DNA of 64,000 nt from Limnoperna fortunei (lineage: Eukaryota; Mollusca; Bivalvia; Mytilida; Modiolidae), in the NCBI GenBank assembly GCA_944474755.1, contig OX104119.1:372001-436000 (forward strand), given 5' to 3'. Below the pieces are notes generated by a model, which saw nothing but the letters and a program-made list of their open reading frames with translations, searched no databases and had not been told where the DNA came from. Position numbers and translations under genes: made by a program. This document shows, piece by piece, positions 12,701-27,700 of the stretch (position 1 is the stretch's first letter; every line of letters starts with the position of its first letter).

Positions 12701-15700
12701 GTTTGGATAATTTTTTTCTTTATTGTATTAATCTTAAAATAGCTCAGTATGTAAATTATCCCCTACCTATTTTTTTCCTTTATTTGGATGATTCTTTTTA
12801 ATGAAGACATAATTCGTAATAAAACATTTAGGTCACAAGGCCATTATTGTGTTTACTGTCATGTGCAAATGAATTGCACATGCATCTGAAGATATTTTCA
12901 GTTGAATACTCAATATAAAAACCACAAAATACAATCAACACACAATTTACAGTTTAACTTATATCAATAATAACCAATAAGTATTTTATTCACGTGAAAC
13001 TTGAATCAATTTTTACAAGCCCCCTGGCTAGTATATTTAGAATATTTTCTGCAGATACAAATTCTATCAAAGTGTGGTGCTATTCTGTGACATTTTTAAT
13101 AGGTCGAAACCCATAAAGTGAACAAAATATGTATCAAACGTTATACTGACTTGCGGGACAAAGTAGCAGATCCAAGTTGGATTCGGTTCCGTGAGGGATA
13201 CTATAAAGACCAAACAAAAAGGTGCATAGAACAATCACAAAAATTTATTGGGTTAGCAGCATTTTACGGGGTCAGGCGGCTTATGCCAAATCAACTATTT
13301 TAGAATTATGGCCTCAACAACCAATAAGAAATTTCACATAACAGCTATGTTAGGCTGCAGTGACATTTAATCCACTAAAAACAAAATTGTGTTTATAAAA
13401 TACACAAAAGTTTTGTAAACTATACATCATGATTTGCCTGATAAAATTATATGTTTAAGCCTGTTAAGACTTCAGGCAAAGTTTTTTCTAAATGTATAAA
13501 GTGAGCAAAGATCTTACTAGTACTAGTAATTGAATTAATAGTATTCATAGCTGTAAGCCAACCATCCTCAGTAAAGTACTTTTTTGCATCTTTCTGCAAA
13601 TCCTTATTCATTAAGAAATCTTTATAAAATATAAGTTTTTCTGGAATAGTCTCCACCTCATCCTCTTCGATTAGGTGTTCTTCCTCCATCACTTTGGTAA
13701 AAATATGTTGCTCTACCAAGTAACCTATAAATTCTTGAAAAAAGAAATAAGATTATAGCAGAAGAAAAATAAACTAAAAGAAATATATTTATTTGCTTTC
13801 AAAAAGGAGTACTTTAAAATATTTGACAACACCCCTCCGAAACAAGAAACCTGGTATTAAATTTATGTCATTTTTGGATTGCCAACATATCGATTTATTG
13901 GCTGACTTCTGTATGTGCAATCAGATTAACACTTCTTTTTGTAATTATGTTTTTCTTTGAGACCCATGATAAATTCTGAACAACAAGGTTCTGAAGAAAT
14001 AACGGCACCAGAACAAACATATTGTAATGATATCTTGCCATGGCGTGTATTCTAATATTGGTTCCTCTCACTATTCATTGATGCATTTAGCTTAGTATCT
14101 TAAGTTAAGATCCAACACCATGATATTTCCAGGTTTTAAATCATAACAAGTGTGGACTGTGAGCACGCGTACAAAGGGATACCCCCCGCTTCGCTACAAG
14201 TGCAATTATCTCCCCTGAATAATATCCGACAGCGACGAAAATTCTTCATGCACATCTACATATGATGTACTCCCTTCATGTAAAGTTTCATCAAAATCTG
14301 TCAAACGGTTTAGGGGAAGTTGCGCTTACGAGGTCCCGCACTGAATACTATATTTTAAAAGTCTAAGTCCAATTATCTCCCCTGAAAAATATCCGACAGC
14401 GACGAAAATTCTTCATGCACATCTACATATGATGTACTTCCTTCTTGTAAAGTTTCATCAAAATCTATCAAGAGGTTTAGGTGGAGAAGCGCATACAAGG
14501 GATGTGGACAGACGGACAGACAGATGGACAAACAGACAGGGTGATTCCTATATACCCCCCCCCAAACTAGTTTGCGGGGGGTATAATTAGAGAAAAATCT
14601 CACAAAAAAATATATAATTTAAAACTGACCATTTAATCTTCATAAAACTTTGATGCTGTCATATTTGTTGACTTCCTTATTGATCATGAAGATATTTTTG
14701 ACAGCAATATAAAATGGATGACCGAAGTATGGATGATAAAAATTATTCAACTGTTTGACATATTTATTCATAAATTCACATATAAATACAACATATACAA
14801 CAATATATTATGGAGAATTAGGAAATAAGCTTTGTAAACATTTACTTATCTGTCTCCGATTAAATTTCAGACATATGATAAGGTTACATCACGAGAAGGA
14901 AAATTCACACATATTAGAGAAGAAAATTGAAAATCAATAGAACATAATGAAGATTGTGAAAATCATGAAAATTATAAACTAATTTATGCTTGTTTAATTT
15001 TATTTATTGGAATTTCTGTGCATTTCCAAAGATAATATATAAATAAATCCAGTGCCAGTCAATTAAAGTTATGAGATATTTATTAAAGTTATGAGATATT
15101 TTAAACTTATAAATACATTACAATAGTATAAACTCAGACTGGATAATTCTATCATATCAACAGACAAATGAACACAAAATATAAACCAAACAGGGTGTTT
15201 TTGACCGTAGATCAACTTCTATAAGTACTTTAAAAATCATAACAGACTGAAATGGCCAGGTTGCAAAGTATGTGCCTTAATAAATAGGGAATGGTTTACA
15301 ACTATTTGATTTGCTTCTATTTTATTTAAAATGCCAAATTTTTGTGTAGAAAAAACAGGTGATGGATGTCAACAATTCATAATAATTGATTTGTGCAGAG
15401 TTCAACTTATTCAAATAGGTAGTGAATAATAAGAGTAATGCTACAAAGAGAATCCTACCCCTTACCATTCAGCTAATTTCAGTTAAAAATGACCACTAAG
15501 AACAAATCTTAACATGCAAATAGTAATTTACAATCCTTTGGGGTTGAACAAACAGTTTTACCATAATGCCAAGGGAGATCCACGTCACCTTAGCTAACCG
15601 GACAACACAAAAGTTAAGGCAGGATGATCAACATAATGAACTGACTAGCATTGAAACAAATCTACAAACCTTGAACCTGTGATAAGTTACTGTTATTTTG

Positions 15701-18700
15701 TTCTAGGTCTGACTGTAGATTTAGTCCTACAAAATAATTTTCAGACAACCGAGATAATAAAATAAAGTATAACTGAGGGAACATTATGTATTTAGCTTTA
15801 TACATGGACATTTTATTGTGGCATTATTCAACATATTGTCTCATTAATTTAATAAATTACGACTATCGCTAATCTTATTTCCAAGATTGAATTTATCAAC
15901 CCAGCCACTTGTGGGGAGATACATTGTAAGATCTAGGAAATAAAATAAAAAATAGTTTGTTCACCACTGTTTTTTAACATTGTGAAGTCACATTGTCATT
16001 ACAACTGTCAACCATATTGCATGAAAAACAGGCCAGAAACTGACCATAATCATCCAGATCATGCTGGTTAAGTGAGATAGGATTTAATAGAGATAAAAAC
16101 ATTGAATGTTGTGTTCACTATGTTCTGTATCATTTTAACAAATAAAAATGTAAACAATATAACTTGGCATGCCAGTAAAGCATTTTGACCAAACAACATT
16201 TTAATTTTTATCCAAGTGAGTTAAGCTCCATCCAGAATTATTAACAAGACAGATATTAAACCTAGTTATGTGATATTTTGGCATATTATATCAAATTAAA
16301 TTATTTGTTATATCAAACTAAATAATCTTTTATATCAAATTAATAATCTGTTATGACACAATTAAAAATCTGTTATATCAAATTAATAATCTGTTATAAC
16401 AAATTATAACCAGAGGCTCTCAAGAGCCTGTATCGCTCACCTGATTTTACAGGCAATGAAGGTGGCATTTCCCTGATGTTAAATTAAGTCCTGTAATTTT
16501 CAATAAACTTTAAATAGGACCATCCAAACAATATTACTAGAAAGCTTTGTTTCATTGGTAAACCGGTTGTATAGAGAAGATTTTTTTTATTTGCCCATAG
16601 GGTCCTATGTTAAACTAAGTCCTGCAGCGGTGGCTGCCATTTTGAATTTCCAATTGCCATAAAAAACAAACTTTATAAAGGACCATCCAAACAATATTGC
16701 TAGTAAGTTTTTGTTTCCATTGATTAACCGGTTTCAGAGAAGAAGCCTTTAAAAACATTTTCCCATAGGGTCCTATGTTAAACTAAGTCCTGCGGTAGCG
16801 TCCATTTTGAATTTCCAATTGCCATAAAAAACATAAACTTTATAGAGGACCATCCAAACAATATTGCTAGTAAGTTTTTGTTTCCATTGATTAACCGGTT
16901 TCAGAGAAGAAGCCTTTAAAAACTTTTTCCCATAGGGTCCTATGTTAAACTAAGTCCTGTGGTAGTGGCCATTTTGAATTTCCAATTGCCATAAAAAACA
17001 TTAGCTTTATAGAGGACCATCCAAACAATATTGATAGTAAGTTTTGTTTTGATTGGTTGACTGGTTTCAGAAAAGAAGCTTTTCAAACTTTTTCCCATAG
17101 GGTCCTATGTTAAATTAAGTCCTGCGGTGGCAGCCATTTTGAATTTCCAATTGCCATAAAAAGCACAAACTTTATAGAGGACCATCCAAACAATATTGCT
17201 AGTAAGTTTTTGTTTCCATTGATTAACCGGTTTCAGAGAAGAAGCCTTTTAAAACTTTTTCCCATAGGGTTCTATGTTAAACTAAGTCCTGCGGTGGCGG
17301 CCATTTTGAATTTCCAATTCCCATCAAAAACACAAACTTTATAGAGGACCATCCACACAATATTGCTAGTAAGTTTTGTTTTGATTATTTAAACGGTTTC
17401 AGAGAAGAAGCCCTTTTAAACTTTTTCCCCATAGGGTCCTATGTTAAACTAAGTCTTGAGGTGGCGGCCATATTGGTTTACCAATCAAAATAAAAAACAC
17501 AAACTTTGTAAAGGTCCACCCAATGAGCATTATGGCCAAGTTTGGTTTCAATTGGCCAAGTGGTTTCAGAGAAGAAGATTAAAATGTAAAAAGTTTACAG
17601 ACGCCGACGACGACGGACGCAAAGTGATAACAATAGCTCACATGACCCTTCGGGTCAGATGAGCTAAAAAGTAAATTGAATGGCCCTAAAAGGCTTCCAT
17701 ATAAAAAGCTTCCGTACAAAATAATGCCAATTGTAAAATGAAAAACCTTTCATTTATTCTATGTGTATTTAAACCCAATCTGACAAGACTGATACAAAAA
17801 TTTCTATAAACCACATGCTGACTAAAATGCCCCATGTAATTTATAACCATATCCAATTGAAAAATTTACTATACCCATTTTTCATTATATTATTACAAAA
17901 ACAGATTCTATCAATGTCCTGTATGCACTCGATCTCAATCGTCAAATTATCAAAAGTGCATAACATGGTTCACATTTAAATATTACAAATGTTGATGTGG
18001 TGGCATGATAGAAATTAGAATCTTTACCTTATACACATTTATCAGACATACCTTCTGTCACTTGTGAGTCTTTTCCTGATTGATACATTGTTGATAATGA
18101 TGATGAGCAAGGAACTGCAATAGATTAACAAAAATGTCAAGAAATTTCATCACAAAATGTCCAAAAGAATGGCAGTGTTTTTTCAAAATGTAACCACAAT
18201 ACACATGATACAATAGAAATCAGGAAATCTCATGCTTGGCACAGAACAACAATGCAAACACTTTATGAGCCGCTTATAAAAGTCTATAATGAATACGAAC
18301 AATTAAGTAACATATAGCTAAGAAAACTCTTTCAAAGTGAATCTTAAAATTTCCTTACCAAGGATACTGATGCTGTGTGTTTTTTCACTGCTTATAATCA
18401 TAATGAAAATGTCTTGGTTTGAAGTATTACTATAAATTATATTATATTAGAGTTTAAGGTACATATTTAAAACCTTATAAATAATCCAGATTTAATTTTT
18501 TTTTTGTGTGTGTGTGAATATTTCTTCATTTATATATTTTTCATATTAACAAGTGACTGTGTAAAGTCTGCAAAAATCGTCCGTCCTGAACACTAAAAAA
18601 AGGCCTGTCTCCGATATTTTTGTTCTTTGTGACGGTCCAGATAACCAGCAAAAAAGAGTCTGTTGTTAGTTCACTTTGTTTATTTTATCTTTGGTCCTCA

Positions 18701-21700
18701 GATGTATCTTATAACAGTTCCGGTACTGGTTTCCAGTTTAATTTATATAAAAACTAAACCAGTTTAAATGCAAATATTGACAATGTGATCGATACGATTT
18801 ATCCATGCTTTAACCCATCTTTACTAAGAAGAATTTCATTTACTCTGATCAATAGTGAAACTGAAGATATTTTTCATCATGAAATAACAGAGAGCGTAAT
18901 CTTGGAATTAGTTAGAATTGATAAAAGTTTTGGTCAATATTATACCAATATACATGTACTGCATTTTTACTATTGTTGTTAATGAATGATGAATATGATA
19001 TAACAAGTTTGTGTTCTTTATTATGTGCAATTGTACTGTTTGATAAATGAATTTTTATTATTAATGGCCCCAGAAATAGACTCAAAAACTTCATCCTAGT
19101 CATTATTAGCCTGTGACATTGAGGTTAATTCCAGTCAACACCTTAACCAGACTGTCATGTACCTTTCATCAGCAAATATACCAAATATTATGCATATTAA
19201 GAACTGTCAGAATCCAATACTGAGAAACTGACATAATCCCATAAGTTTAATGTAAACACTGGAATGTGAAATTGGGGTTAAGGTCAGGTGACAGAATGAC
19301 AAGTACTCAGAATTAGGCTACCACTGAACCAAATTTAGACAACACCCACCACCCCCACCTACTTTATTAACACAAGTCGTACCAAACAATACAAACCATA
19401 TTGACTCGATGTGAAAAAAATGTTTTATTCTTTGTCTAATTCATCATTTCAAGTAACATGTACAAAATTATCTAACAAGATGTACAATCAGTATTATCAT
19501 CAAACTCCACCTTGAAAATCTTATAGGTGAAAATTTGTGTGCCTTATAAATTTTACAGGGGGATTTTGTCGGCCTATGCTAAATTAGGGTAAGGGTACAT
19601 TAATATGCCCTCCTCCTTCCCCACCTTTACAGGATAAATAAACTTATTACATATAACTTACGATTATCCAGCATGTCAAAAAACTTTCCAACTGATGTTA
19701 TTTCTTTTCTACCCAGAGGACACTGGTAGACATGTTTGTTTATTTCTTCTGAATGCCCCATGTGTCTGTAAAATGCATCACGGTCAATATCAGGAACATC
19801 CAGACTTGCATAAATTGTTGATGCCCTATGACGCATATCTGTTGCATTTATTCTTTTATCTAATCCAGCTTGCTTACAAATGTTACTTACACAGTGCCAC
19901 CCAGAAACATGATTTAAAGATTTTTTAACATGTGGAAAGGTATATGTATTGTTTTTATGGACACCAGCAGCCTCTCTAACTTGGGGATCAACAAGTTTTT
20001 TTATTGCTTTGATGCAATCATCTGGAATAAGAGATGGCACCATCTGAGTGATACATTTGCCAGATTGGTATGCTAGTTTATATTTAGACAACAGCTTTCT
20101 TTCTAATGGATCAGTTGTTTTATTGATGCTGTTTTTATCTACCCATGCACTTTCTTCAGCATCCTTCCATTCTTGTATAGTCAAACGACTAGGCTCTCCT
20201 CCTCTTCTAGCATTATGTAGAGTCAATCGAGCTACAACCAAGTCTCTTAACTGAGTATACTGGCTACCAGAGAAATATTGGAATTCACATTCTAATTCTT
20301 TTATGCCAGCAAGTATAAAATCCCTAAGTTTTATAATGTTGTCTTCATCTGGCAATCTTTTTGGCTTTCTTAATTCAAGTTGCCTGGCTTTTAAGCAATT
20401 ATAATCTGCATCATCGAAAATGTCTATCCAAAAAAATTTTAACTTGGTTTCAAAATTCACCAGATTTTCCCTCTCATTTATTTTAGTGCTCTCTAAACAC
20501 TGGCCGTTCAATACAATCAGAGATTTCTTTAGCAGACTAGCTATAGATTTTTTCAGTCCATATTTTTGTCCACCATCTTCTTTAATTGACATCTCAATAA
20601 TGGCATCTCGAAGGCAATGAAATAAATCTGAGTTAAACATATCTGATCCTTTGGAAACAACAATATTAAATGTTTTTTCTACCTCTGCTTTAAAATAAAA
20701 AAAAAGATTGCCAAGCCTCCTCATTTGTCCCATTTTGCTGACTCTTATTTCTTGTGATTTGTCTACTCTGGATATCACTCGTTTAAAATAATGTGATCCA
20801 TAATCTTTAATAAATGAATCACTTCTAATAAATTTTCCAACATCATCATCCAAAAATTTTGTTAAAATTGTGTTAATGAAGGCATCAGAATATTTTTTTG
20901 TATCTTTCATAACTGCAAGCTGTATTCCTGTTGGTATGTTTGTTGTATGTTCAGCCCTCTTGCATTTGCTTTTGTGCTTCCTTATATGGTCTTTTACAAA
21001 AAAGCCACTGCACATGGAGCACATTAATCTTTCTTCTGGCTTTTCTGTTCTTGACTTTCTTTCCTTAATTAGTTCTTTGTCATCTAGGTTGTCTTCCTTC
21101 AATTTCTGAAAATTATACAAACTATAACCTTTTCGCTTTAGGAGGCAGAAGGCATCATCTCGGTCTTGCTTAGGTAATCGCATTGCTGCCTTTACTTCTT
21201 CTTCTGTTTTATGAACAGTTTGCAAATGTTTTGTTAATCGAAGCTTAAATTTGCCACAAAATGGGCAAGGTCTTTTCGGTTTGGTCTTCTTAACAGTTAT
21301 TTCTGCAACAAAATATTATTTAGGTTTAGTTAAGAAATAATGTTCAAACAGTTATAGTTACAGATAACACAAAAGTTGTTGACAGATTCAAAATAATTAT
21401 TTGTGATAAATAAAACAACCAGAGGCTCTTAAGAGCCTGTATCGCTCACCTGATTTTATAAGCAATGAAGATGGCATTTCCCTGATGTTAAAGTAAGTCC
21501 TGTAATTTTAAATAAACTTTAAATAGGACCATCCAAACAATATTACTAGAAAGCTTTGTTTCATTGGTTAACCCGTTGTATAGAGAAGATTTTTTTTATT
21601 TGCCATTGGGTCCTATGTTAAACTGAGTCCTGCGGCGGTGGCGGCCATTTTGAATTTCCAATTGCCATAAAAAACATAAACTTTATAAAGGACCATCCAA

Positions 21701-24700
21701 ACAATATTGCTAGTAAGTTTTTGTTTCCATTGATTAACCGGTTTCAGATAAGGAGCCTTTAAAAGCTTTTTCCCATAGCGTCCTATGTTAAACTAAGTCC
21801 TGCGGTAGCGGCCATTTTGAATTTCCAATTGCCATAAAAAACATAAACTTTATAGAGGACCATCCAAACATTATTGCTAGTAAGTTTTTGTTTCCATTGA
21901 TTAACCGGTTTAAGAGAAAAAGCCTTTAAAAGCTTTTTTCCATAGGGTCCTATGTTAAACTAAGTCCTGCGGTAGCGGCCATTTTGAATTTCCAATTGCC
22001 ATAAAAAACATAAACTTTATAGAGGACCATCCAAACAATATTGCTAGTAAGTTTTTGTTTTCATTGATTAACCGGTTTCAGAGAAAAAGCCTTTAAAAAC
22101 TTTTTCCCATGTTAAACTAAGTCCTGCGGTAGCGGCCATTTTGAATTTCCAATTGCCATAAAAAACATAAACTTTATAGAGGACCATCCAAACAATATTG
22201 CTAGTAAGTTTTTGTTTCCATTGATTAACCGGTTTCAGAGAAAAAGCCTTTAAAAATTTTTTCCCATAGGGTCCTATGTTAAACTAAGTCCTGCGGTAGA
22301 GGCCATTTTGAATTTCCAATTGCCATAAAAAACATAAACTTTATAGAGGACCATCCAAACAGTATTGCTAGTAAGTTTTGTTTTGATTGGTTAAACGGTT
22401 TCAGAGAAGAAGCCCTTTTAAACTTTTTTCTCATAGGGTCGAATGTTAAACCAAGTCCTGCGGTGGTGGCCATTTTGAATTTCCAATTGGGATAAAAAAC
22501 ATTAACTTTATAGAGGACCATCCAAACAATATTGCTAGTAAGTTTTCTTTCCATTGGTTGACCGGTTTCAGAAAAGAAGCCTTTCAAACTTTTTCCCATA
22601 GGGTCCTATGTTAAATTAAGTCCTGCTGTGGCAGCCATTTTGAATTTCCAATTGCCATAAAAAACACAAACTTTATAGAGGACCATCCAAACAATATTGC
22701 TAGTAAATTTTTGTTTCCATTGATTAACCGGTTTCAGAGAAGAAGCCTTTTAAAACTTTTTCCCATAGGGTTCTATGTTAAACTAAGTCCTGCGGTGGCC
22801 GCCATTTTGAATTTCCAATTCCCATCAAAAACACAAACTTTATAGAGGACCATCCAAACAATATTGCTAGTAAGTTTTGTTTTGATTGGTTAAACGGTTT
22901 CAGAGAAGAAGCCCTTTTTAACTTTTTTCCCATAGGGTCCTATGTTAAACTAAGTCTTGAGGTGGCGGCCATATTGGTTTACCAATCAAAATAAAAAAAC
23001 ACAAACTTTGTAAAGGTCCATCCAATGAACATCATGGCCAAGTTTGGTTTCAATTGGCCAAGTGGTTTCAGAGAAGAAGATTAAAATGTAAAAAGTTTAC
23101 AGACGACGCCGACGGACGCAAAGTGATAACAATAGCTCACCTGACCCTTTGGGTCAGGTGAGCTAAAAATGTACAAACAGACATATTCGGCCAAAGCCTT
23201 GTGATTGGCTATCGTTCTTTATAACAGTCACAGTCTATCTGTCCTAGCTATAGGTCCAACATTCAATGTCAATTAATTAAAACTAAAAGACAGCATACAC
23301 TTAAAATCATCTTTTTATTACCGGGTACAAGTTATCAAATTTTAAAGCAGGTGGTTACGATTGTACACTAAAGTGTTTATTAGTGGTCAATGATCGGGTT
23401 TAGTTTGTAATTAAAAGATATCATATTTTTAAAAGTTACAAATAAAAACCACAATTATTGAATGTTAATTATTTGCATCTAAATAATAGCCTTAATGCAT
23501 AAATCAAAAGTTAATTTCACACTCAGTGTTTTCATTTATTAATTGTGATTTAAAAAACTTTTGAGTCTTTTTTAATTTCCTAATTGCTATTAAACCAAGC
23601 AATCCTAGCGGAAGGGTCATTATATCACTACTCTACAGGTGTTGAGTAGCAATAACAACTGCCATAAAGGTGTTATTTAATGTCATGTTGTGCTATGATT
23701 AGTATCACAAAACCTGTTTTTATAGTGTGTCATTGATATGTATGAATGAAGATAACAAATGCTCACTATATAGTCCAGTGATACTCAAGACAAACCAATA
23801 TTACTTGGAAAATATATCTATTGTTCCTAATTTTGTAAGCTATAAATTAGTCCTGGTAAAATTAGTCAGGACAGACCAAAATTACTATGAAAATATATCT
23901 GTAGTTCTTAATTTTCCTAGTTAAAAAAAGTCCATGTCTAGTAAATCTAGTCCTGGTATCAATTTTGCTAGTTAATCTAGACCTGGTATCCATTTTACTA
24001 GTAAAATAGTCCTGGTATCATTTTCCCTAGTAAATCTAGTCCTGGGATAAATTTTCCTTGTAAATCTAGTCCTGGTATCAATTTTCCTAGTAAATCTAAT
24101 CCATGTTTCAATGTTCCTAGTAAAAAACTAATAACACAGACTCTTTTTACTGTACAAGGAATAATAAACATGCATAAAGAGTTTATCAATTATCTTATAA
24201 AATTAATTCTATTCACCATAAACATCAATTAACAAACCTGAATTTTCTTATAAAACGAATTATAGTAAATCTAGTCCTGGTATCAATTTTCCTAGTAAAA
24301 TATGCATAATACAGACTATTTTTACTATTTAGGAATAAAAGGTCGGTACTAAAAATACTAGGAATAGTAAACACACAATCATATTGAAAAGTTTATGAAT
24401 TATCTTATAAAATTAATTCTATTCATCGTAAACACTTCTCACTTATTTGCTACTTGTATATATATATATATAGTAAGTAGATGAAAAACACCATTTAACA
24501 GACCTCAATTTTCTTATAAAAAAAATTCTATTCACTTTAAACACGATTTTTTCATAATGAACACTTTTTATCCCTTCAAAGTACAATATAAATGAAAGCA
24601 GATTATCAAAATAGATCGCTGATATGTGTGCATTCCAGTTTGCAGAATCCCAAATTGCCGATTCCCAGATTGCCGTGTCCAATTTGCAGATTATAAATTA

Positions 24701-27700
24701 TTAAACAAATTAAGAACAATCCAAATGGTATAAAAAGAATTGTATCGAGAGCAATGTGTGTTTGTGAAAAATTAATTATATAAGATAATTTAAGTGACAT
24801 AAATGGAATTATCAGCTTATTAAATTATAAAGTATCGGCTTGTCACATTCTTTGCTTTAAACAAATATGATAAGCTGAGAAAAATCTAGTTTCTGAACTT
24901 TACCGACAATTATGGGTGCTTAATTTAGGCAATCTTGCACAATTATAAATTATCAGCTTGGGTCATTATTGTTTTGAATTAATATAAAAGCTAATAATTA
25001 GTGATTTTAAAAATTTAAATTGATATAAAAAAGAAAATTTCAAAAACAATTGAATTTAAGTAATTGAACTTAAGCAAAATATTTTCTTTAATGGTATCGG
25101 CAAACTGGGAATCTGCTAACTGGACACGGCAATCTGGGTTTCAGCAATTTTGGATTCTGCAAATTGGCACTAAACTGCTGATATATCTAACAAATAAAAG
25201 ATGCAAGTGGAAATATTTTACTAGTAAAAATAGTTAGGTGACTCAATTACAAACAGACTAATTTTACTGTTGAAGCCCATCCTCACAAGTCAGGGTTTCT
25301 GTGTCCACACGAACCCCTGACAAACTTAGCTAGGAAATTCCCGGGCTAGAAGATTTTCGTATGACGTCAATCCTTTAAAATATCAACTAATGAAATTGCT
25401 TGAAAGAAGCAAGTGTTTGGCAGTAGTCATTCTTACTAATTCTGGAGTGTGAAGAAAACGTAACGCAACTAAATAATGACACGGTAATAACAAACTATTA
25501 ACACTACTGTACAAAATACACTGATTTTCACATGGTCTACGCAACACATCCGTGTGGTTTTTTTACAATCGACATCGGGATATCACCTTACAAAGTCGTG
25601 AATGAAAGCGAGCTTTTGATTGGCTACATTAAGGTACGATGTAGCCAATCAAAATAGTGACTTCTAGCCCGGGAATTTCCTAGCTAAGTTTGTCAGGGGT
25701 TCGTGTGGACACAGAAACCCTGACTTGTGAGGATGGTTGAAGCCTAGAAAAAGTGAATAGAAAAATAGTCCTTGGGGCTTATTTTACACTATTATTATTT
25801 AAATTGAAATTCATTGAATAGGCCCATTCTTAGAAAATGACAAATCTATTGCAAGTGAGAAGAAAACAATTTTATGCGAACATTCCTATTTTCTACTATA
25901 TATTAAATTTATCTAATATTTTCAAATTATAACCACATTAAAGCACATTTTCTGTTTTCAATATGCTAAATTTATTAAATTTGCTTCACATACTGCAAAG
26001 TTATAATGTTTATATCATAATTAACTCCAATAACAAACATTTTAAAATATTATCAATTAATGTAATTGTATGTTTACAAACCCAAATCAAATTAAGAAGT
26101 AGAGTAACTGATTTTCCTAAGAAGAAATTACTAGACTTATTTTACTAAGGTAGAACAATTTTACCTAATAAGTGGGGGTATAATAAAGCTACTCTTTCCT
26201 TTAATTGTATTATTTTATTGATGTCCAGAGAAATAATCAAACTCATAATTCCGATCCTAATTTGTTGCTATTTAACATTGAAAATGAACACTTTATATCT
26301 CCCCCCACATTAGGAAGTCAATTTTTCTTCATATCCTTTACAAATAAATACCTACATTTAATAAAAAAACAATTTGAACATGACACTTGTTTACTTTTAT
26401 TCGTTTAAAATGAATATTTAGCTTAAAAAAGAGGTATGGAACTACATAAATTATATATTACTTGCACAAATAAATGACCAATCTAGGACATTTTCAAATA
26501 GTTGTTCAAAAGTTTTGTTAACAAAATTTTGTTCTTTCATTGTATTTTTTATTTTCATGATCTAAGGCCTTCATGAAAACCACCGAAATTGATTCCCCGG
26601 AAAAAAAAATTGTGCAGGATATATCAAGGTTTGAAAACATTAATTATAAGTTTTACTGTTGCAAATATCCTTTTTTCTAGCTGCAATGTTTAACCTATAT
26701 AAAACTTGCTGTGCTGCTGTGGTATTATTCACTTTTATATCAGCACCAAAAAAAAAAACAATTTTGATAAAAGGGTCCTTAATTGATCATTTAGTATAAT
26801 TACACTTGAATCAGCTTTCTGACAAGTATCTGGGAATTTTCCATATTATTCCTTGTGAAGCATCAATGTGTTATGCTGACGGAAGTTATATTTTTAAAAA
26901 TTGTTTTCAAGTATTAAGCTACTGTCTAAAACATTCTTGACCTGAGGGACAAATCTTAATATAAATTAACTTGTGTGTTCTGGATCGAGTTGTTCCCAAG
27001 GTTAAATTTAACCCTTGGTTAAAATGATTAACCTTTGATTACATAACAAAGGGTTAAATTCCTGTTGCTCACCTTTATTTAACCACTTGGTTATATAACT
27101 CATGGTTATAATATTAAACCAAGGGTTAAATTTAACTATGTTTTATATTTCCCATAATCCTTAATTCCCTCCACATCCTTCTTTCAATGGCAGATGATCC
27201 CACGTCAGAAAAACAGGGTGAAAAAACCTAACTTTAACAAGAAGAGCTGACTAAACAAAGCCAAGTGAAGAAATATTATGACATTTTAATCTCTAACCTA
27301 TGGTGGCATATATCTGCCTCTACTTGTCACATAAGATAAGATAGGTCTACTTATTGACTTACTTATGGGACAGGTAGAGCAGATATATGCCACTAAAATA
27401 AGTAAACTATGGAAACAAACCAAAAAGTCTCAGATATGGCAAATAATTGCCAATAAGACAAAAAGCTGCAAAAAAAGCCTTTTTGGAAAGCAAAAGGGAC
27501 AGCAACAAAACTGGTGGTGGACCTAGGCCAAAGGAAATAAGACAAGCAGTCAACATGCTAGAAATGTCTAAGACAGCGCATCCTTCAAGGACATCATCAG
27601 AGGAATTAAAACTCAATAGCTGATGTGAGCATATTTAACTAAATTACTTCCACACATATTCCGATGTGCAGGTGTATAATCTATCCAATTCTTAAGAAAA

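Noticed and set aside
13118..13303. 61-codon plus-strand ORF
   Set aside because: Reads protein-like in places but has no recognisable family, start context or neighbouring exon on that strand.
21223..21225. Start codon for the zinc-finger/recombinase ORF at 21225
   Set aside because: The codon there is TTG, and the frame continues upstream through a C2H2 finger to a clean acceptor at 21303. It is an internal Leu.
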